DNA of 64,000 nt, taken from the NCBI RefSeq assembly GCF_024171995.1, contig NZ_JAMTCT010000003.1, positions 428,346-492,345 on the forward strand, read 5' to 3'. The notes under the pieces were generated by a model, which worked only from the letters and a program-made list of their open reading frames with translations, ran no database searches and had not been told where the DNA came from. Positions within the stretch are counted from its first letter, which is position 1, and each line of letters starts with the position of its first letter. Origin of the DNA: Promicromonospora umidemergens (GTDB taxonomy: Bacteria > Actinomycetota > Actinomycetes > Actinomycetales > Cellulomonadaceae). Shown one piece after another: positions 1 through 8,194 of the stretch. Both the position numbers and the translations under genes were made by a program.

Positions 1-187
1 AGGACCGCGCGATGAGCCACGTCCAGGTAACTCTGTCGGCGCCGACCACATCGTTCTCTTTGTGCCAACCCAGATCGCGGAGCAGCGCCTGGAAATCGCG
101 ACGAGCGCGACGCGGGCGGGCACGGGTGTTCCAGTCCCGCGCACGCTCGAATCGCTCCGTGAGCACCTCGAAGCTTTTGCTGCTCAC
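1..187 (-). CDS. partial CDS, unknown protein (fourth gene of the sigma/S8 operon)
   Basis: A minus-strand reading frame opens with GTG at 187-185, preceded by a G-rich run (GGGGGGCG) that can serve as ribosome binding site. It continues without a stop to the window edge, giving about 62 residues that begin VSSKSFEVLTERF and are rich in Arg. It starts 21 bases after the stop of the subtilase gene, so it is very probably cotranscribed with it. I cannot assign a family from this fragment. From memory of similar actinobacterial neighbourhoods a CHAT (caspase-like) protein is a candidate, but nothing visible here proves it. Confidence 0.6.
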   Translation of the reverse strand, partial: MSSKSFEVLTERFERARDWNTRARPRRARRDFQALLRDLGWHKENDVVGADRVTWTWLIARS

Positions 188-208
188 CGCGCCCCCCGAT
201 TCAGGTCA

Positions 209-1732
209 TCACACCGGCACCCCGGGCACCTCCGAGTAGAGATCCCCAACCTGAAGCACAGCATGCCAGGCATCACCCACACGCCCCGTCGCATCCGAAG
301 CTGGCAATTCGCCAGCCGCACGCCGCGCGTACATCGCCCTCGCCAACTGACCCGCGAGGTAGGGCGCCGAGAATGAGGTACCGCTCCAGGTCCCGAAGCC
401 ATGGGTGAAGTCGTCCCGGTCGACCGCATATCGCAGTCCATCCGCGGTCCGCTCGCCCTTTGCGGCCCCGTCGAACGTAGTGGGCATGGTGCTCAGGACG
501 TTCACGCCCGGGCGGACTGCCGAGATCCAGGGGCCGTCATTACTGAAGTCAGCCAGCGTGCCGTCCGGGTTTGACGCGGTCACGCCGAGCAGCGGGGTGT
601 ACTCCGGGCACAGGTCGTGCAGATCGCCGGGGATTACCGCGCCACCCGTCCGCCGGACGGGTGGCGCCCACCCCGCGGGGAACGTCCTGCGCGTGGACCC
701 GTCGTTGCCCGCGGACACCGTAACGAGCACACCCGCCCGCCGCAGATCCCGGAGCCGGCCGCGGTAGATGCCCTCGTAGTCGTCGTCATCCTCGGGGTGC
801 TCCAGGTAGTAGCCGCTGGCAATTACCACGACGTCGACGGGGAAGCATCCCGGGACTCCCGCAAGCCCGCGGAGGTGGAACTCCAGCAGCCGTTCCACGG
901 AACGCGCGAAGTCCCACTCGGAAGCCGTGCCGTCCCCGCCGTACACCCGCACCGGTAGCAGCGCCGCGTCGGGGCAGATCTGATGGACTACCCCGGCGAT
1001 GAAAGTGCCGTGTCCGGCATACGGGTCCAGCGGCGAGGCCTCGCCGTCGCGGCGCCCCTCGCGCTCTGCGTCGAGGTCATCCTCAGGATAGGTACCGATG
1101 GGCCGGCCGTCGAGCGCCGCGTCGCGAAGCACCACGGTTCCCGGCGCGTCGAACCAGGGGTGCCGCCCAAGTCCCGTGTCCAGGATCGCGACCACGGGCC
1201 GGTTGACGCCTTCAAAGGTCACCAGGGGCGACGCACCGTCGGCCTTGCGGACGGGAGCGGCACCCGGATACGTGGCAGGCACCCGCTTGTCCGGATCGCC
1301 GAAGCCCCCATTGTTCCGGTGGCCAGTGACCACGTGGTCCAGCGACACCCGCTTGCGGTCGTCCCCCGCGTCCTCCGCCACAGCCGCCATCAGCCCCAGC
1401 GCGTCCCAGTCGTCCCGCACGTCGTCGAGCCGCACCTCAACATCGGGCCGCGCCCCCAGGACATCAGCGTCCCCACGCGACGGCGCCTGCTGGAAGTCCC
1501 CCGTCGTGACTGAGACGCCGTTCTCCCGAGCGCGAGTCGTGATGAGGTCGAGGAGCGCGTCGTTCCCGCTCTCGGGATTACCACGGACGATCACCCGGTC
1601 ACGGACGTAGCGAGTCGGCGCGATCCGGCCTCCACCGGGGATCTGGTCGGTCGCCGGATCCAGCTCCCGAACCGGCCGCCACCCTCCGGCGTGGTCCCGG
1701 ACGTGCATTCCCTCGGGCATGGGCTCACTCAC
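209..1732 (-). CDS. S8 family serine peptidase (subtilase), apparently intracellular
   Basis: The 507-residue product carries a complete subtilisin catalytic set: Asp185 in AILDTGLG, His241 in GHGTFIAGV, the oxyanion Asn343 in SAGNDG, and Ser453 in GTSFSAPYLAG. An N-terminal part of about 170 residues precedes the catalytic domain. There is no signal peptide or membrane segment, so it should act inside the cell, unlike most nutritional subtilases. The GTG start at 1732 follows GGAGAGG at normal spacing. It lies third in a minus-strand operon after a sigma factor and a small putative beta-rich protein. This suggests a regulated cytoplasmic protease rather than an exported one. Substrate unknown. 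Confidence 0.9.
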   Translation of the reverse strand: MSEPMPEGMHVRDHAGGWRPVRELDPATDQIPGGGRIAPTRYVRDRVIVRGNPESGNDALLDLITTRARENGVSVTTGDFQQAPSRGDADVLGARPDVEVRLDDVRDDWDALGLMAAVAEDAGDDRKRVSLDHVVTGHRNNGGFGDPDKRVPATYPGAAPVRKADGASPLVTFEGVNRPVVAILDTGLGRHPWFDAPGTVVLRDAALDGRPIGTYPEDDLDAEREGRRDGEASPLDPYAGHGTFIAGVVHQICPDAALLPVRVYGGDGTASEWDFARSVERLLEFHLRGLAGVPGCFPVDVVVIASGYYLEHPEDDDDYEGIYRGRLRDLRRAGVLVTVSAGNDGSTRRTFPAGWAPPVRRTGGAVIPGDLHDLCPEYTPLLGVTASNPDGTLADFSNDGPWISAVRPGVNVLSTMPTTFDGAAKGERTADGLRYAVDRDDFTHGFGTWSGTSFSAPYLAGQLARAMYARRAAGELPASDATGRVGDAWHAVLQVGDLYSEVPGVPV

Positions 1733-1816
1733 AGCAGTACCTCTCCATCGATAGACGCACTCGGCCGACCTTGCCGCGCCCCCTCGGCAGGGTCAGGGTT
1801 CCAACAGTTCAGAAGT

Positions 1817-2377
1817 TCAGAGCTCAATCACCGGCGTGCTCACGGCGCCGCCACCGCCGTCGGTCCGGCGGACCACCAGGCTCGCGCGCCCGCGTTCGAC
1901 GGAGTCGAAGGCGAACCGGCCGTCCTCGTCGGAGGCGGCCGTGACGACGTCGGCCCCCGGTCGGTGCAGCTCCACGTCCAGCCCGGCCGCGGGAGCGGCC
2001 CAGCCGTCGATCCGTACCCGGCCGCCGGCGGACGGGGACAGGCTGATCATGACGGTCAGCGAGTCGTGCGTGAAGGTGATGGTCTTGGCCTCGGCCGGCG
2101 CGGTGTCGTCAGCGCGTGCGGCCGCGGCGGCCCCCCGGACGCCCGCGAGCGGCGTGTCGAGGTAGACGGCCTCCATCAGGTCGGCCTCCAGGCCGGCCAG
2201 CGTGATCGCGAACAGCGACCGCTCGACGAGATCGCTCGGAACCGGGTCGACCGCCTCTACCAGGTGGGCGAGGCGCGTCAGGAGGAGACCGTCCTCGGCG
2301 TCCAGCCGGCCCTTCGGGTCGAACGAGAGGTCCCCCATGGCCCCTTCGTCCTTGTTCGGTTCCGGCGTCAGGTCCAC
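1817..2377 (-). CDS. putative carboxypeptidase-regulatory-like (beta-sandwich) protein
   Basis: From a GTG at 2377 that overlaps the end of the sigma gene by 10 bases, the frame encodes about 186 residues. An ATG at 2338 with a better SD (GAAGGGG) is an alternative start, so the N-terminus is uncertain. The N-terminal half is helical and acidic. The C-terminal half reads like a CarboxypepD_reg or SpaA-type beta-sandwich (pattern GLDVELHRPGADVV followed by SDEDGRFAFDSVERG). No signal peptide is seen. Its place between a sigma factor and a subtilase suggests a specificity or adaptor role, which is inference. Confidence 0.7.
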   Translation of the reverse strand: MDLTPEPNKDEGAMGDLSFDPKGRLDAEDGLLLTRLAHLVEAVDPVPSDLVERSLFAITLAGLEADLMEAVYLDTPLAGVRGAAAAARADDTAPAEAKTITFTHDSLTVMISLSPSAGGRVRIDGWAAPAAGLDVELHRPGADVVTAASDEDGRFAFDSVERGRASLVVRRTDGGGGAVSTPVIEL

Positions 2378-3120
2378 GAGAAGTCCCCCTGCTCGTCGAG
2401 GATGGTGCGCAGCTTTGCCAAGCAGCGGCCACGAGTCGAGCCGATGGAACCCATCGGCATTCCGATCGCCGCCGAGATGTACCGGTAGTCCGGACGGTCG
2501 GCGAGCGAGACCAGACGCAGCAGCTCTTGGCAGCGTCCGGGTAGTTTCTGGAGCGACATCCACAGGAGGCGATCACGTTCGTCGCGCAGCACCTCGGCGT
2601 CCGGCAGCGGATCCTTCGAGGGAAGCGCCATCGGGTGCTCCGGACTGTCGTCCGGGAGCTCGGTGCGACGCTTCTCGTCGTCACGGTGCTTGCGCACGGC
2701 CTCCCAGGCAGCGCGCTTGGCCGTGACCAGGAGCCACTTCAGCACGGCCTTCGGCTCCGCGATCGACTCGGCGTGCCGCACGAGCGCGACCCAGGTGCTC
2801 TGCACCACGTCCTCGGCGGCGTCGGGTTCGACGCCCTGCGCGCGGACCGTGTGCCACAGCAGCGGCGTCGCCTCGCGGACCAGGCCACCGAGTGCCTGGT
2901 GGTTGCCCTCGCGGTACTCGGTCAAGGCGATCGCAGCGCGATCGCCGAGCGTGAGCCCAGGCCCGTCGACGTCGGGCAGGGCCTCCCTTGATCCTGTCAT
3001 TGCACCACGGGATTCTCTGCTGGCGGATGTGTCCAGGTCCGGTAGGGGACGAGGAGTACTTGAACCAGCCGAGTCTACGGCCGAGACTGCGGATCCGGGG
3101 AGGTAGAAGACGGTGCCCAT
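2368..3120 (-). CDS. RNA polymerase sigma factor, ECF-like sigma-70 family
   Basis: The product is 250 residues. A sigma-70 region 2 is recognisable around ALGGLVREATPLLWHTVRA and DAAEDVVQSTWVALVRH, and a region 4 around RCQELLRLVSLADRPDYRYI with the recognition-helix part GMPMGSIGSTRGRCLAKLR. The ATG at 3120 is preceded by GGAGAGGGGAG. A second ATG at 3000 has no good SD, so the long form is preferred even though residues 1-40 look unlike a sigma factor. It heads the operon whose later genes encode a putative beta-sandwich protein and the subtilase. No anti-sigma gene with a zinc motif or membrane helix is adjacent, which is unusual for ECF factors. Confidence 0.9.
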   Translation of the reverse strand: MGTVFYLPGSAVSAVDSAGSSTPRPLPDLDTSASRESRGAMTGSREALPDVDGPGLTLGDRAAIALTEYREGNHQALGGLVREATPLLWHTVRAQGVEPDAAEDVVQSTWVALVRHAESIAEPKAVLKWLLVTAKRAAWEAVRKHRDDEKRRTELPDDSPEHPMALPSKDPLPDAEVLRDERDRLLWMSLQKLPGRCQELLRLVSLADRPDYRYISAAIGMPMGSIGSTRGRCLAKLRTILDEQGDFSWT

Positions 3121-3211
3121 CAGGCACTCCCCTCTCCTCGATGCGCGTCGGCACGGTGCCGCTCACCAGACAAGAGGGACGAACGCCAAGTTCGATACAT
3201 AGCGCTGACCA

Positions 3212-3250
3212 CAAATCAAAAAGACCCGCACCCCCTTGGGGATGCGGGCC
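3212..3250 (-). terminator. rho-independent terminator after rplA
   Basis: On the minus strand the RNA would fold GCCCGCATCCCC / GGGGGTGCGGGT with a short AA loop, followed by a T-rich tract (CTTTTTGATTTG). It lies 24 bases past the rplA stop and separates the ribosomal operon from the sigma/S8 operon. Confidence 0.9.
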
Positions 3251-3274
3251 TTCTCGCGCTCAGGAGCGCTCGGT

Positions 3275-3991
3275 TCAGGCCGAGACGTCTTCCAGAAGCT
3301 TCGTGGTCTTGCTCTGGTCCAGCGGGATGCCGGGGCCCATCGTCGTGGCCATGGTCGCCTTGCTGATGTAGCGACCCTTCGAGGACGACGGCTTGAGGCG
3401 CATGACCTCGTCGATCGCGGCCGCGTAGTTCTCCAGCAGCTGGATCTCCGAGAAGGAGGCCTTGCCGATGATGAAGTGCAGGTTCGCGTGCTTGTCGACG
3501 CGGAACTCGATCTTGCCGCCCTTGATGTCGGCGACGGCCTTGGCCACGTCCATCGTCACGGTGCCGGTCTTCGGGTTCGGCATGAGGCCGCGGGGGCCCA
3601 GGACCTTACCGAGGCGACCGACCTTGCCCATGAGGTCCGGAGTGGCGACAGCGGAGTCGAAGTCGGTGTAGCCGGCGGCCACCTTCTCGATCAGCTCGTC
3701 GCCACCGACCTCGTCGGCACCGGCCGCGCGGGCCTCCTCCGCCTTGGCGGCGTTGGCGAACACGATGACCTTGGCGGTCTTACCCGTGCCGTTCGGCAGG
3801 TTGACCGTGCCGCGGACCATCTGGTCCGCCTTGCGCGGGTCGACGCTCAGCCGGAACGCGACCTCGATGGTCGCGTCGTACTTGACGGTGGCGGTCTCCT
3901 TGGCGAGACGGATCGCGTCGAGCGGCGCGTACACGCTGTCGCTGTCGATCTTCTCTGCTGCGGCGAGGTACGCCTTGCTGCGCTTTGCCAT
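3275..3991 (-). CDS. rplA: 50S ribosomal protein L1
   Basis: The 238-residue product begins [16 protein letters not shown] and contains the L1 signature region [16 protein letters not shown], as well as [18 protein letters not shown]1 binds 23S rRNA at the L1 stalk and in many bacteria represses its own mRNA. The ATG at 3991 follows AAGGAGAG at good spacing; the frame stays open upstream of this but without L1-like sequence. It is the last gene of the secE-nusG-rplK-rplA series and is followed by a strong terminator. Length and motifs are normal. Confidence 0.99.
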   Translation of the reverse strand: MAKRSKAYLAAAEKIDSDSVYAPLDAIRLAKETATVKYDATIEVAFRLSVDPRKADQMVRGTVNLPNGTGKTAKVIVFANAAKAEEARAAGADEVGGDELIEKVAAGYTDFDSAVATPDLMGKVGRLGKVLGPRGLMPNPKTGTVTMDVAKAVADIKGGKIEFRVDKHANLHFIIGKASFSEIQLLENYAAAIDEVMRLKPSSSKGRYISKATMATTMGPGIPLDQSKTTKLLEDVSA

Positions 3992-4110
3992 GTTTCTCTC
4001 CTTGTGGTCGTAGCGGGCCCTGCGGCCCTGCCACTGCGGTGGCCGACGACGTCCGCCGGTCACCATGGTCTCGTCGTGAGCGCGACTCGGTCGCGCTCAC
4101 GACGAAGGGG

Positions 4111-4542
4111 TCACTGCGAGACGGTGATGCCCATCGAACGGGCGGTGCCCGCGATGATCAGCGAAGCGGCCTCGAGGTCGTTCGCGTTGAGGTCCGGCAG
4201 CTTGGTCGTCGCGATCTCGCGGACCTGCTCCTTCGTGATCGAGGCGACCTTGACCGTGTGCGGCGTCGCGGAGCCCTTGGGCACGCCGGCGGCCTTCTTG
4301 ATCAGCTCGGCGGCCGGCGGGGTCTTCGTGATGAAGGTGAACGAGCGGTCCTCGTACACCGTGATCTCGACCGGGACCACGTTGCCACGCTGCGACTCGG
4401 TCGCCGCGTTGTAGGCCTTGCAGAACTCCATGATGTTCACGCCGTGCTGACCCAGGGCCGGGCCGATCGGCGGGGCCGGCGTCGCTGCACCGGCATTGAT
4501 CTGCAGCTTGATGAGGCCGGAGACCTTCTTCTTCGGGGGCAT
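4111..4542 (-). CDS. rplK: 50S ribosomal protein L11
   Basis: The product is 143 residues and full length. It begins [15 protein letters not shown] and carries the conserved proline-rich segment [19 protein letters not shown]. The C-terminal rRNA-binding domain includes [11 protein letters not shown]11 forms the GTPase-associated centre with 23S rRNA and is the target region of thiostrepton-type antibiotics. It sits 119 bases upstream of rplA, the usual bacterial order. The SD is AGAAGGTAGAC before the ATG. Confidence 0.99.
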   Translation of the reverse strand: MPPKKKVSGLIKLQINAGAATPAPPIGPALGQHGVNIMEFCKAYNAATESQRGNVVPVEITVYEDRSFTFITKTPPAAELIKKAAGVPKGSATPHTVKVASITKEQVREIATTKLPDLNANDLEAASLIIAGTARSMGITVSQ

Positions 4543-4616
4543 GCTTGTCTACCTTCTGTTCGGTTGGGCCGACGCCGTGGGCGATGACCCGGTTGCACTG
4601 CTGGGGAGCTGACGAC

Positions 4617-5477
4617 TCAGATCTTGGCGACCTGGTTGAACCCCAGCTCGACCGGGGTCTCCCGGCCGAAGATGGAAACGAGGACCTTGAGCTTCTGGGC
4701 CTCGACGTTGATCTCGGAGATCGAGGCGGGCAGCGTGTCGAACGGCCCGTCGGTCACGGTCACCGACTCGCCGACCTCGAAGTCGACGTGGACCGGAGCC
4801 TTGCCACCGGCCGACGCGCCACCGGCGGAGGCCGCCTGGCCGGCCTGGGCCGGCTGCGGCAGCATCGACGGCGCGAGCATCGAGTAGATCTCGTCGAAGC
4901 TCAGCGGCACCGGCTGGTGCGTGTGCCCGACGAAGCCCGTGACACCCGGCGTGTGCCGCACGGCGCCCCACGACTCGTCGGTCAGGTCCATGCGCACGAG
5001 GACGTAACCCGGGATGCGGACCCGGCTCACGATCTTCTTCTGCGCGTTCTTGATCTCGGCGACCTCTTCCATCGGCACCTCGACCTGGAAGATGTAGTCC
5101 TCCATGTTGAGGCTCTGGATGCGGTTCTCGAGGTTGGTCTTCACGCGCTTCTCGTAGCCCGCGTACGAGTGGATGACGTACCAGTCACCGAACTGGGAGC
5201 GGAGGGTTCGCTTGAACTCCTCGACCTCGTCCACGATGACGTCGCCATCGGCGTCGACGGTGCGCTCGTCGGTGGCGTCGCCCTCGACCTCGCTCTCGTC
5301 CGTGGTCTCGGCGTCACCCTCGGCGCCGTCGGTCTCGGGCTCGGCGTCGGTCTCGGCCGGAGTCTCGGCGTCCGCAGGCACGTCAGCGTTCTCGGCGTCC
5401 AGGGGCGCGTCGACGGCCGCATCGGAGCCTTCGGGCGGCGAGACGTTCTCCGTCTGGTCCAGAGAGTCCTGGGACAC
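4617..5477 (-). CDS. nusG: transcription termination/antitermination protein NusG
   Basis: The frame gives about 286 residues from a GTG at 5477. Residues 1-90 form an acidic Asp/Glu/Ala-rich tail. The NGN domain begins at about residue 93 ([17 protein letters not shown]) and the KOW domain is at the C-terminus ([19 protein letters not shown]). An Ala/Gly-rich linker of about 25 residues separates the two domains. Such acidic extensions are common in actinobacterial NusG. The protein binds RNA polymerase and couples it to Rho or ribosomal protein S10. The 247 bases between it and secE are longer than usual and hold no gene that I can see; they may contain an extra promoter. Confidence 0.97.
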   Translation of the reverse strand: MSQDSLDQTENVSPPEGSDAAVDAPLDAENADVPADAETPAETDAEPETDGAEGDAETTDESEVEGDATDERTVDADGDVIVDEVEEFKRTLRSQFGDWYVIHSYAGYEKRVKTNLENRIQSLNMEDYIFQVEVPMEEVAEIKNAQKKIVSRVRIPGYVLVRMDLTDESWGAVRHTPGVTGFVGHTHQPVPLSFDEIYSMLAPSMLPQPAQAGQAASAGGASAGGKAPVHVDFEVGESVTVTDGPFDTLPASISEINVEAQKLKVLVSIFGRETPVELGFNQVAKI

Positions 5478-5724
5478 GAAACGAACCTGCTTTCTCTTCG
5501 TGCACCGGGCTGCGCCCGGCACGGGTGTGCGTACCTCTACGAGCTGTGTTCGCCCATTGTCGCGCGAAAATGCCGCGAAGGGACAATCAGCAACAGGCGA
5601 GAACGATCACAGCGAAGTACTGCGCAGCGTGCCCCATCTGCTTGTCCGGCGCACCCGGACCGACGCCGACCTGCGGTCGGGGTCGTCTACGGCTGCGTCA
5701 GCGTGCCGACGCCGAAGCGCCGAT

Positions 5725-5970
5725 TCAGCCGAAGACCCAGCCGGCGAGCATGCCGAACGCGTAGTCCAGCAGCACCACGAAGATCATGACGACGACCAGG
5801 AAGACCAGCACCACGCCCGTGTACGTCATGAGCTCGGAACGCGTCGGTGCGACGACCTTCTTGAGCTCGGCCACCACTTGACGTACGAAGAGCGCGATTC
5901 GGGCGAAGATGTTGCCGCCGCCCCTGCTCGGACGCTCCGCGGCGCTCTGGATCACCTCGGTGTCGCTCAC
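5725..5970 (-). CDS. secE: preprotein translocase subunit SecE
   Basis: From a GTG at 5970 preceded by AGGAG the product is 81 residues: a short soluble N-terminus, the amphipathic SecE helix (IALFVRQVVAELKKVVAPTR) and one C-terminal transmembrane helix (VVLVFLVVVMIFVVLLDYAF). This is the compact single-helix SecE typical of Gram-positive bacteria. It clamps SecY in the translocon. It follows tRNA-Trp directly and precedes nusG, the standard actinobacterial order. Confidence 0.97.
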   Translation of the reverse strand: MSDTEVIQSAAERPSRGGGNIFARIALFVRQVVAELKKVVAPTRSELMTYTGVVLVFLVVVMIFVVLLDYAFGMLAGWVFG

Positions 5971-6074
5971 TGCTACCCCACTCCTGTGGCCCGGCGCGCC
6001 GGTCGGCGCGGACTGGCTTTCCAGGTCCACTCACGTGGGCCCGCTGCGCGCGGCCCCGCTGGGGTTCACGCTGG

Positions 6075-6147
6075 CAGGGTAGACAGGACTCGAACCTGCA
6101 ACCTGCGGTTTTGGAGACCGCTGCGCTACCAATTGCGCCACTACCCT
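6075..6147 (-). tRNA. tRNA-Trp (anticodon CCA)
   Basis: The minus strand folds as a tRNA: acceptor AGGGTAG/CTACCCT, D arm with GGCGCAATTGGTAGCGC, anticodon arm GCGGTCT-CCA-AAACCGC, T arm with GGTTCGAGTCC, discriminator G. CCA is not encoded. It immediately precedes secE, as in most actinobacteria. Confidence 0.98.
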
Positions 6148-6319
6148 TTGTGTTCGATGCCGGTGCCACGATCTGCCGCGCGTCCTGAAGAGGCACGCCA
6201 CATCACGTGAGCATCAATCACCGAGGCACAACTGTACGGTACCCACGGCCGTAGGTCGAACCCGTTCCGGGCGGCCCCGGGAGGGTCTCGACAGGCCGGA
6301 CCACCGGGAGACAGGAACC

Positions 6320-6341
6320 CTGTCCACCGAACGGTGGACAG
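6320..6341. promoter_or_regulatory. 22-bp perfect palindrome upstream of the ABC/two-component operon
   Basis: CTGTCCACCG-AA-CGGTGGACAG is a perfect inverted repeat with a 2-base centre, about 60-80 bases before the start of the ABC ATPase gene. It has no U-tract, so it reads as a protein binding site rather than a terminator. The binding protein is unknown; the response regulator of the same operon is one candidate. Confidence 0.5.
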
Positions 6342-6398
6342 CAGGTGCAGTCGAACGGGCGTCCCGCGCGAGGTGCCGGCCGGAGCATGCTCGACGGC

Positions 6399-7319
6399 AT
6401 GCAGACATCCGACCCCCTGGCCGTGCGAGTACGCGGCCTCCGCAAGCGGTACGGCAGTGCGCGCTCCGGCTATAAGGACGCCGTCGCCGGCCTCGACCTC
6501 GACGTCTCCCGCGGCGAGATCGTGGCTGTCCTTGGCCCCAACGGCGCAGGCAAGACCACCACCGTCGAGATCCTCGAGGGCTTCCGCGACCGGGACGACG
6601 GCGAGGTGCGGGTGCTCGGCGAGGACCCCCGGCAGGCGGGCCGTGCCTGGCGAGCGCGAATCGGCGTCGTCATGCAGGACTCCCGGGACATGAACGAGCT
6701 CACCATCCTGGAGAAGGTCCGGTCCACCGCCGCGTCGTACCCCGACTCGCGGGACCCCATGGAGGTCATCGCCGCCGTCGGGCTCGCGGAGAAGGCACGG
6801 GCACGGACCCGGGGTCTGTCCGGCGGGCAGCGGCGCCGGCTCGACGTGGCGCTAGGGATCGTCGGCAGGCCAGAGCTGCTCTTCCTGGACGAGCCCACCA
6901 CCGGGTTCGACCCACAGGCCCGCCGGTCGTTCTGGGACCTCGTCACGAGCCTGCGCGACGGCGGCACCACGATCCTCCTGACCACCCACTACCTGGACGA
7001 GGCCGCCCAGCTGGCCGACCGGGTCGTCGTCGTGCGCGACGGCGTAGTGGTCGCCACGGGCACGCCCGACACGCTGGGCGGTCCCGGGGCCCGCACCCCC
7101 GTGGTCGCGTGGGACGACGGCGGCGTGCGCCGGACGGAGCGGACCGACCTGCCCACCGCCGTCGTCGGGCGGCTGATGGCGGCAGCCGGGCCGGGCGGCG
7201 AGGTGCCTGGCCTGTCGATCACCCGGCCCACGCTCGAGGACGTGTACCTGTCCCTGATCGGGGAGTCCTCCCCCACCGATGGCGTAGGCACCGACAACAG
7301 CAGCAGGAAGGCGGCGTGA
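6399..7319 (+). CDS. ABC transporter ATP-binding protein (drug/ABC-2 type)
   Basis: The product is 306 residues from the ATG at 6399; an ATG at 6387 is also possible, neither with ideal SD spacing. It has Walker A GPNGAGKTT, the signature LSGGQRRRLD, Walker B LLFLDEPTTG and an H-loop LTTHYLDEA. The C-terminal extension ending in LEDVYLSLIG is typical of DrrA/CcmA-like ATPases of ABC-2 exporters. Its stop overlaps the start of the permease gene (GTGATGA), so the two are translationally coupled. It probably drives export of a hydrophobic compound; the substrate is not visible. Confidence 0.95.
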   Translation: MQTSDPLAVRVRGLRKRYGSARSGYKDAVAGLDLDVSRGEIVAVLGPNGAGKTTTVEILEGFRDRDDGEVRVLGEDPRQAGRAWRARIGVVMQDSRDMNELTILEKVRSTAASYPDSRDPMEVIAAVGLAEKARARTRGLSGGQRRRLDVALGIVGRPELLFLDEPTTGFDPQARRSFWDLVTSLRDGGTTILLTTHYLDEAAQLADRVVVVRDGVVVATGTPDTLGGPGARTPVVAWDDGGVRRTERTDLPTAVVGRLMAAAGPGGEVPGLSITRPTLEDVYLSLIGESSPTDGVGTDNSSRKAA

Positions 7320-8194
7320 TGAGCACGACGGCGAGCACAACGGGCCCGGACCGGCTCGACCAGCGGCAGACCACCGCGCGGCGCCTTCCCGGCACGCTCC
7401 GACAGGGGCTGGTACGCGGCGGCGTCGAGCTGCTCCAGTTCGTCCGCGAGCGCGACTCCGTGATCTTCGGGTTCGCCTACCCGATCCTCATGCTCGCGAT
7501 CTTCTCGACGGTGTTCGGCGACGACGACCCCATCGTCGCGGGCGGCATGACGGTCAGCTTCGCGCAGTACTTCCTGCCCGGCATGGTGGCGACCGGAGTC
7601 ATGCTCTCCACCTTCCAGACGCTGGCGATCTCGATCGCCGTCGAGCGGGACGACGGCACCCTCAAGCGTCTTCGTGCCACACCGCTGCCCGCGACGTCGT
7701 ACTTCCTGGGCAAGGTGTTCCTGTCCCTGGTCACCGTGCTCGCGCAGACGGCGCTGCTGCTGGCGGTCGCCGCGCTCGCCTTCGACGTACCCCTGCCCGA
7801 CGACGCCGCCCACTGGGCCACGTTCGCCTGGGTGTTCGTGCTCGGCACCGCGGCCGGGGCGGTGTGCGGCGTCGCGTACTCGTCGGTGCCCAGCTCCGGC
7901 CGGTCCGCGAGCGCCGTCGTGGTCACACCGCTGCTGCTGCTGCAGTTCACATCGGGGGTCTTCTTCCCGGTGACCCAGCTGCCCGGCTGGATGCTCGACC
8001 TGTCGTCCCTGTTCCCGCTCAAGTGGATAGCGCAGGGCATGCGCTCGGTGTTCCTGCCGGACGCCTTCGCCGCCGTCGAGCCGGCGGAGGCCTGGCAGCA
8101 CGGTGCGACGGCTGCTGTACTTGCGGCATGGCTGGTGGTCGCGCTCGTGGTCGGCGCTCGTACGTTCCGGTGGCGTCGCCACGATGACGGCTGA
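7319..8194 (+). CDS. ABC-2 type transporter permease
   Basis: The 291-residue protein has about six hydrophobic segments, beginning near SVIFGFAYPILMLAIFSTVF and including the ABC-2 region LKRLRATPLPATSYFLGKV. The late FTSGVFFPVTQLPGWM resembles the final extracellular loop of NodJ/DrrB-like permeases. It starts inside the ATPase stop codon and in turn overlaps the kinase gene by 11 bases, so all four genes 6399-10197 form one operon. With the ATPase it should form a homodimeric exporter half. Confidence 0.94.
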   Translation: MSTTASTTGPDRLDQRQTTARRLPGTLRQGLVRGGVELLQFVRERDSVIFGFAYPILMLAIFSTVFGDDDPIVAGGMTVSFAQYFLPGMVATGVMLSTFQTLAISIAVERDDGTLKRLRATPLPATSYFLGKVFLSLVTVLAQTALLLAVAALAFDVPLPDDAAHWATFAWVFVLGTAAGAVCGVAYSSVPSSGRSASAVVVTPLLLLQFTSGVFFPVTQLPGWMLDLSSLFPLKWIAQGMRSVFLPDAFAAVEPAEAWQHGATAAVLAAWLVVALVVGARTFRWRRHDDG

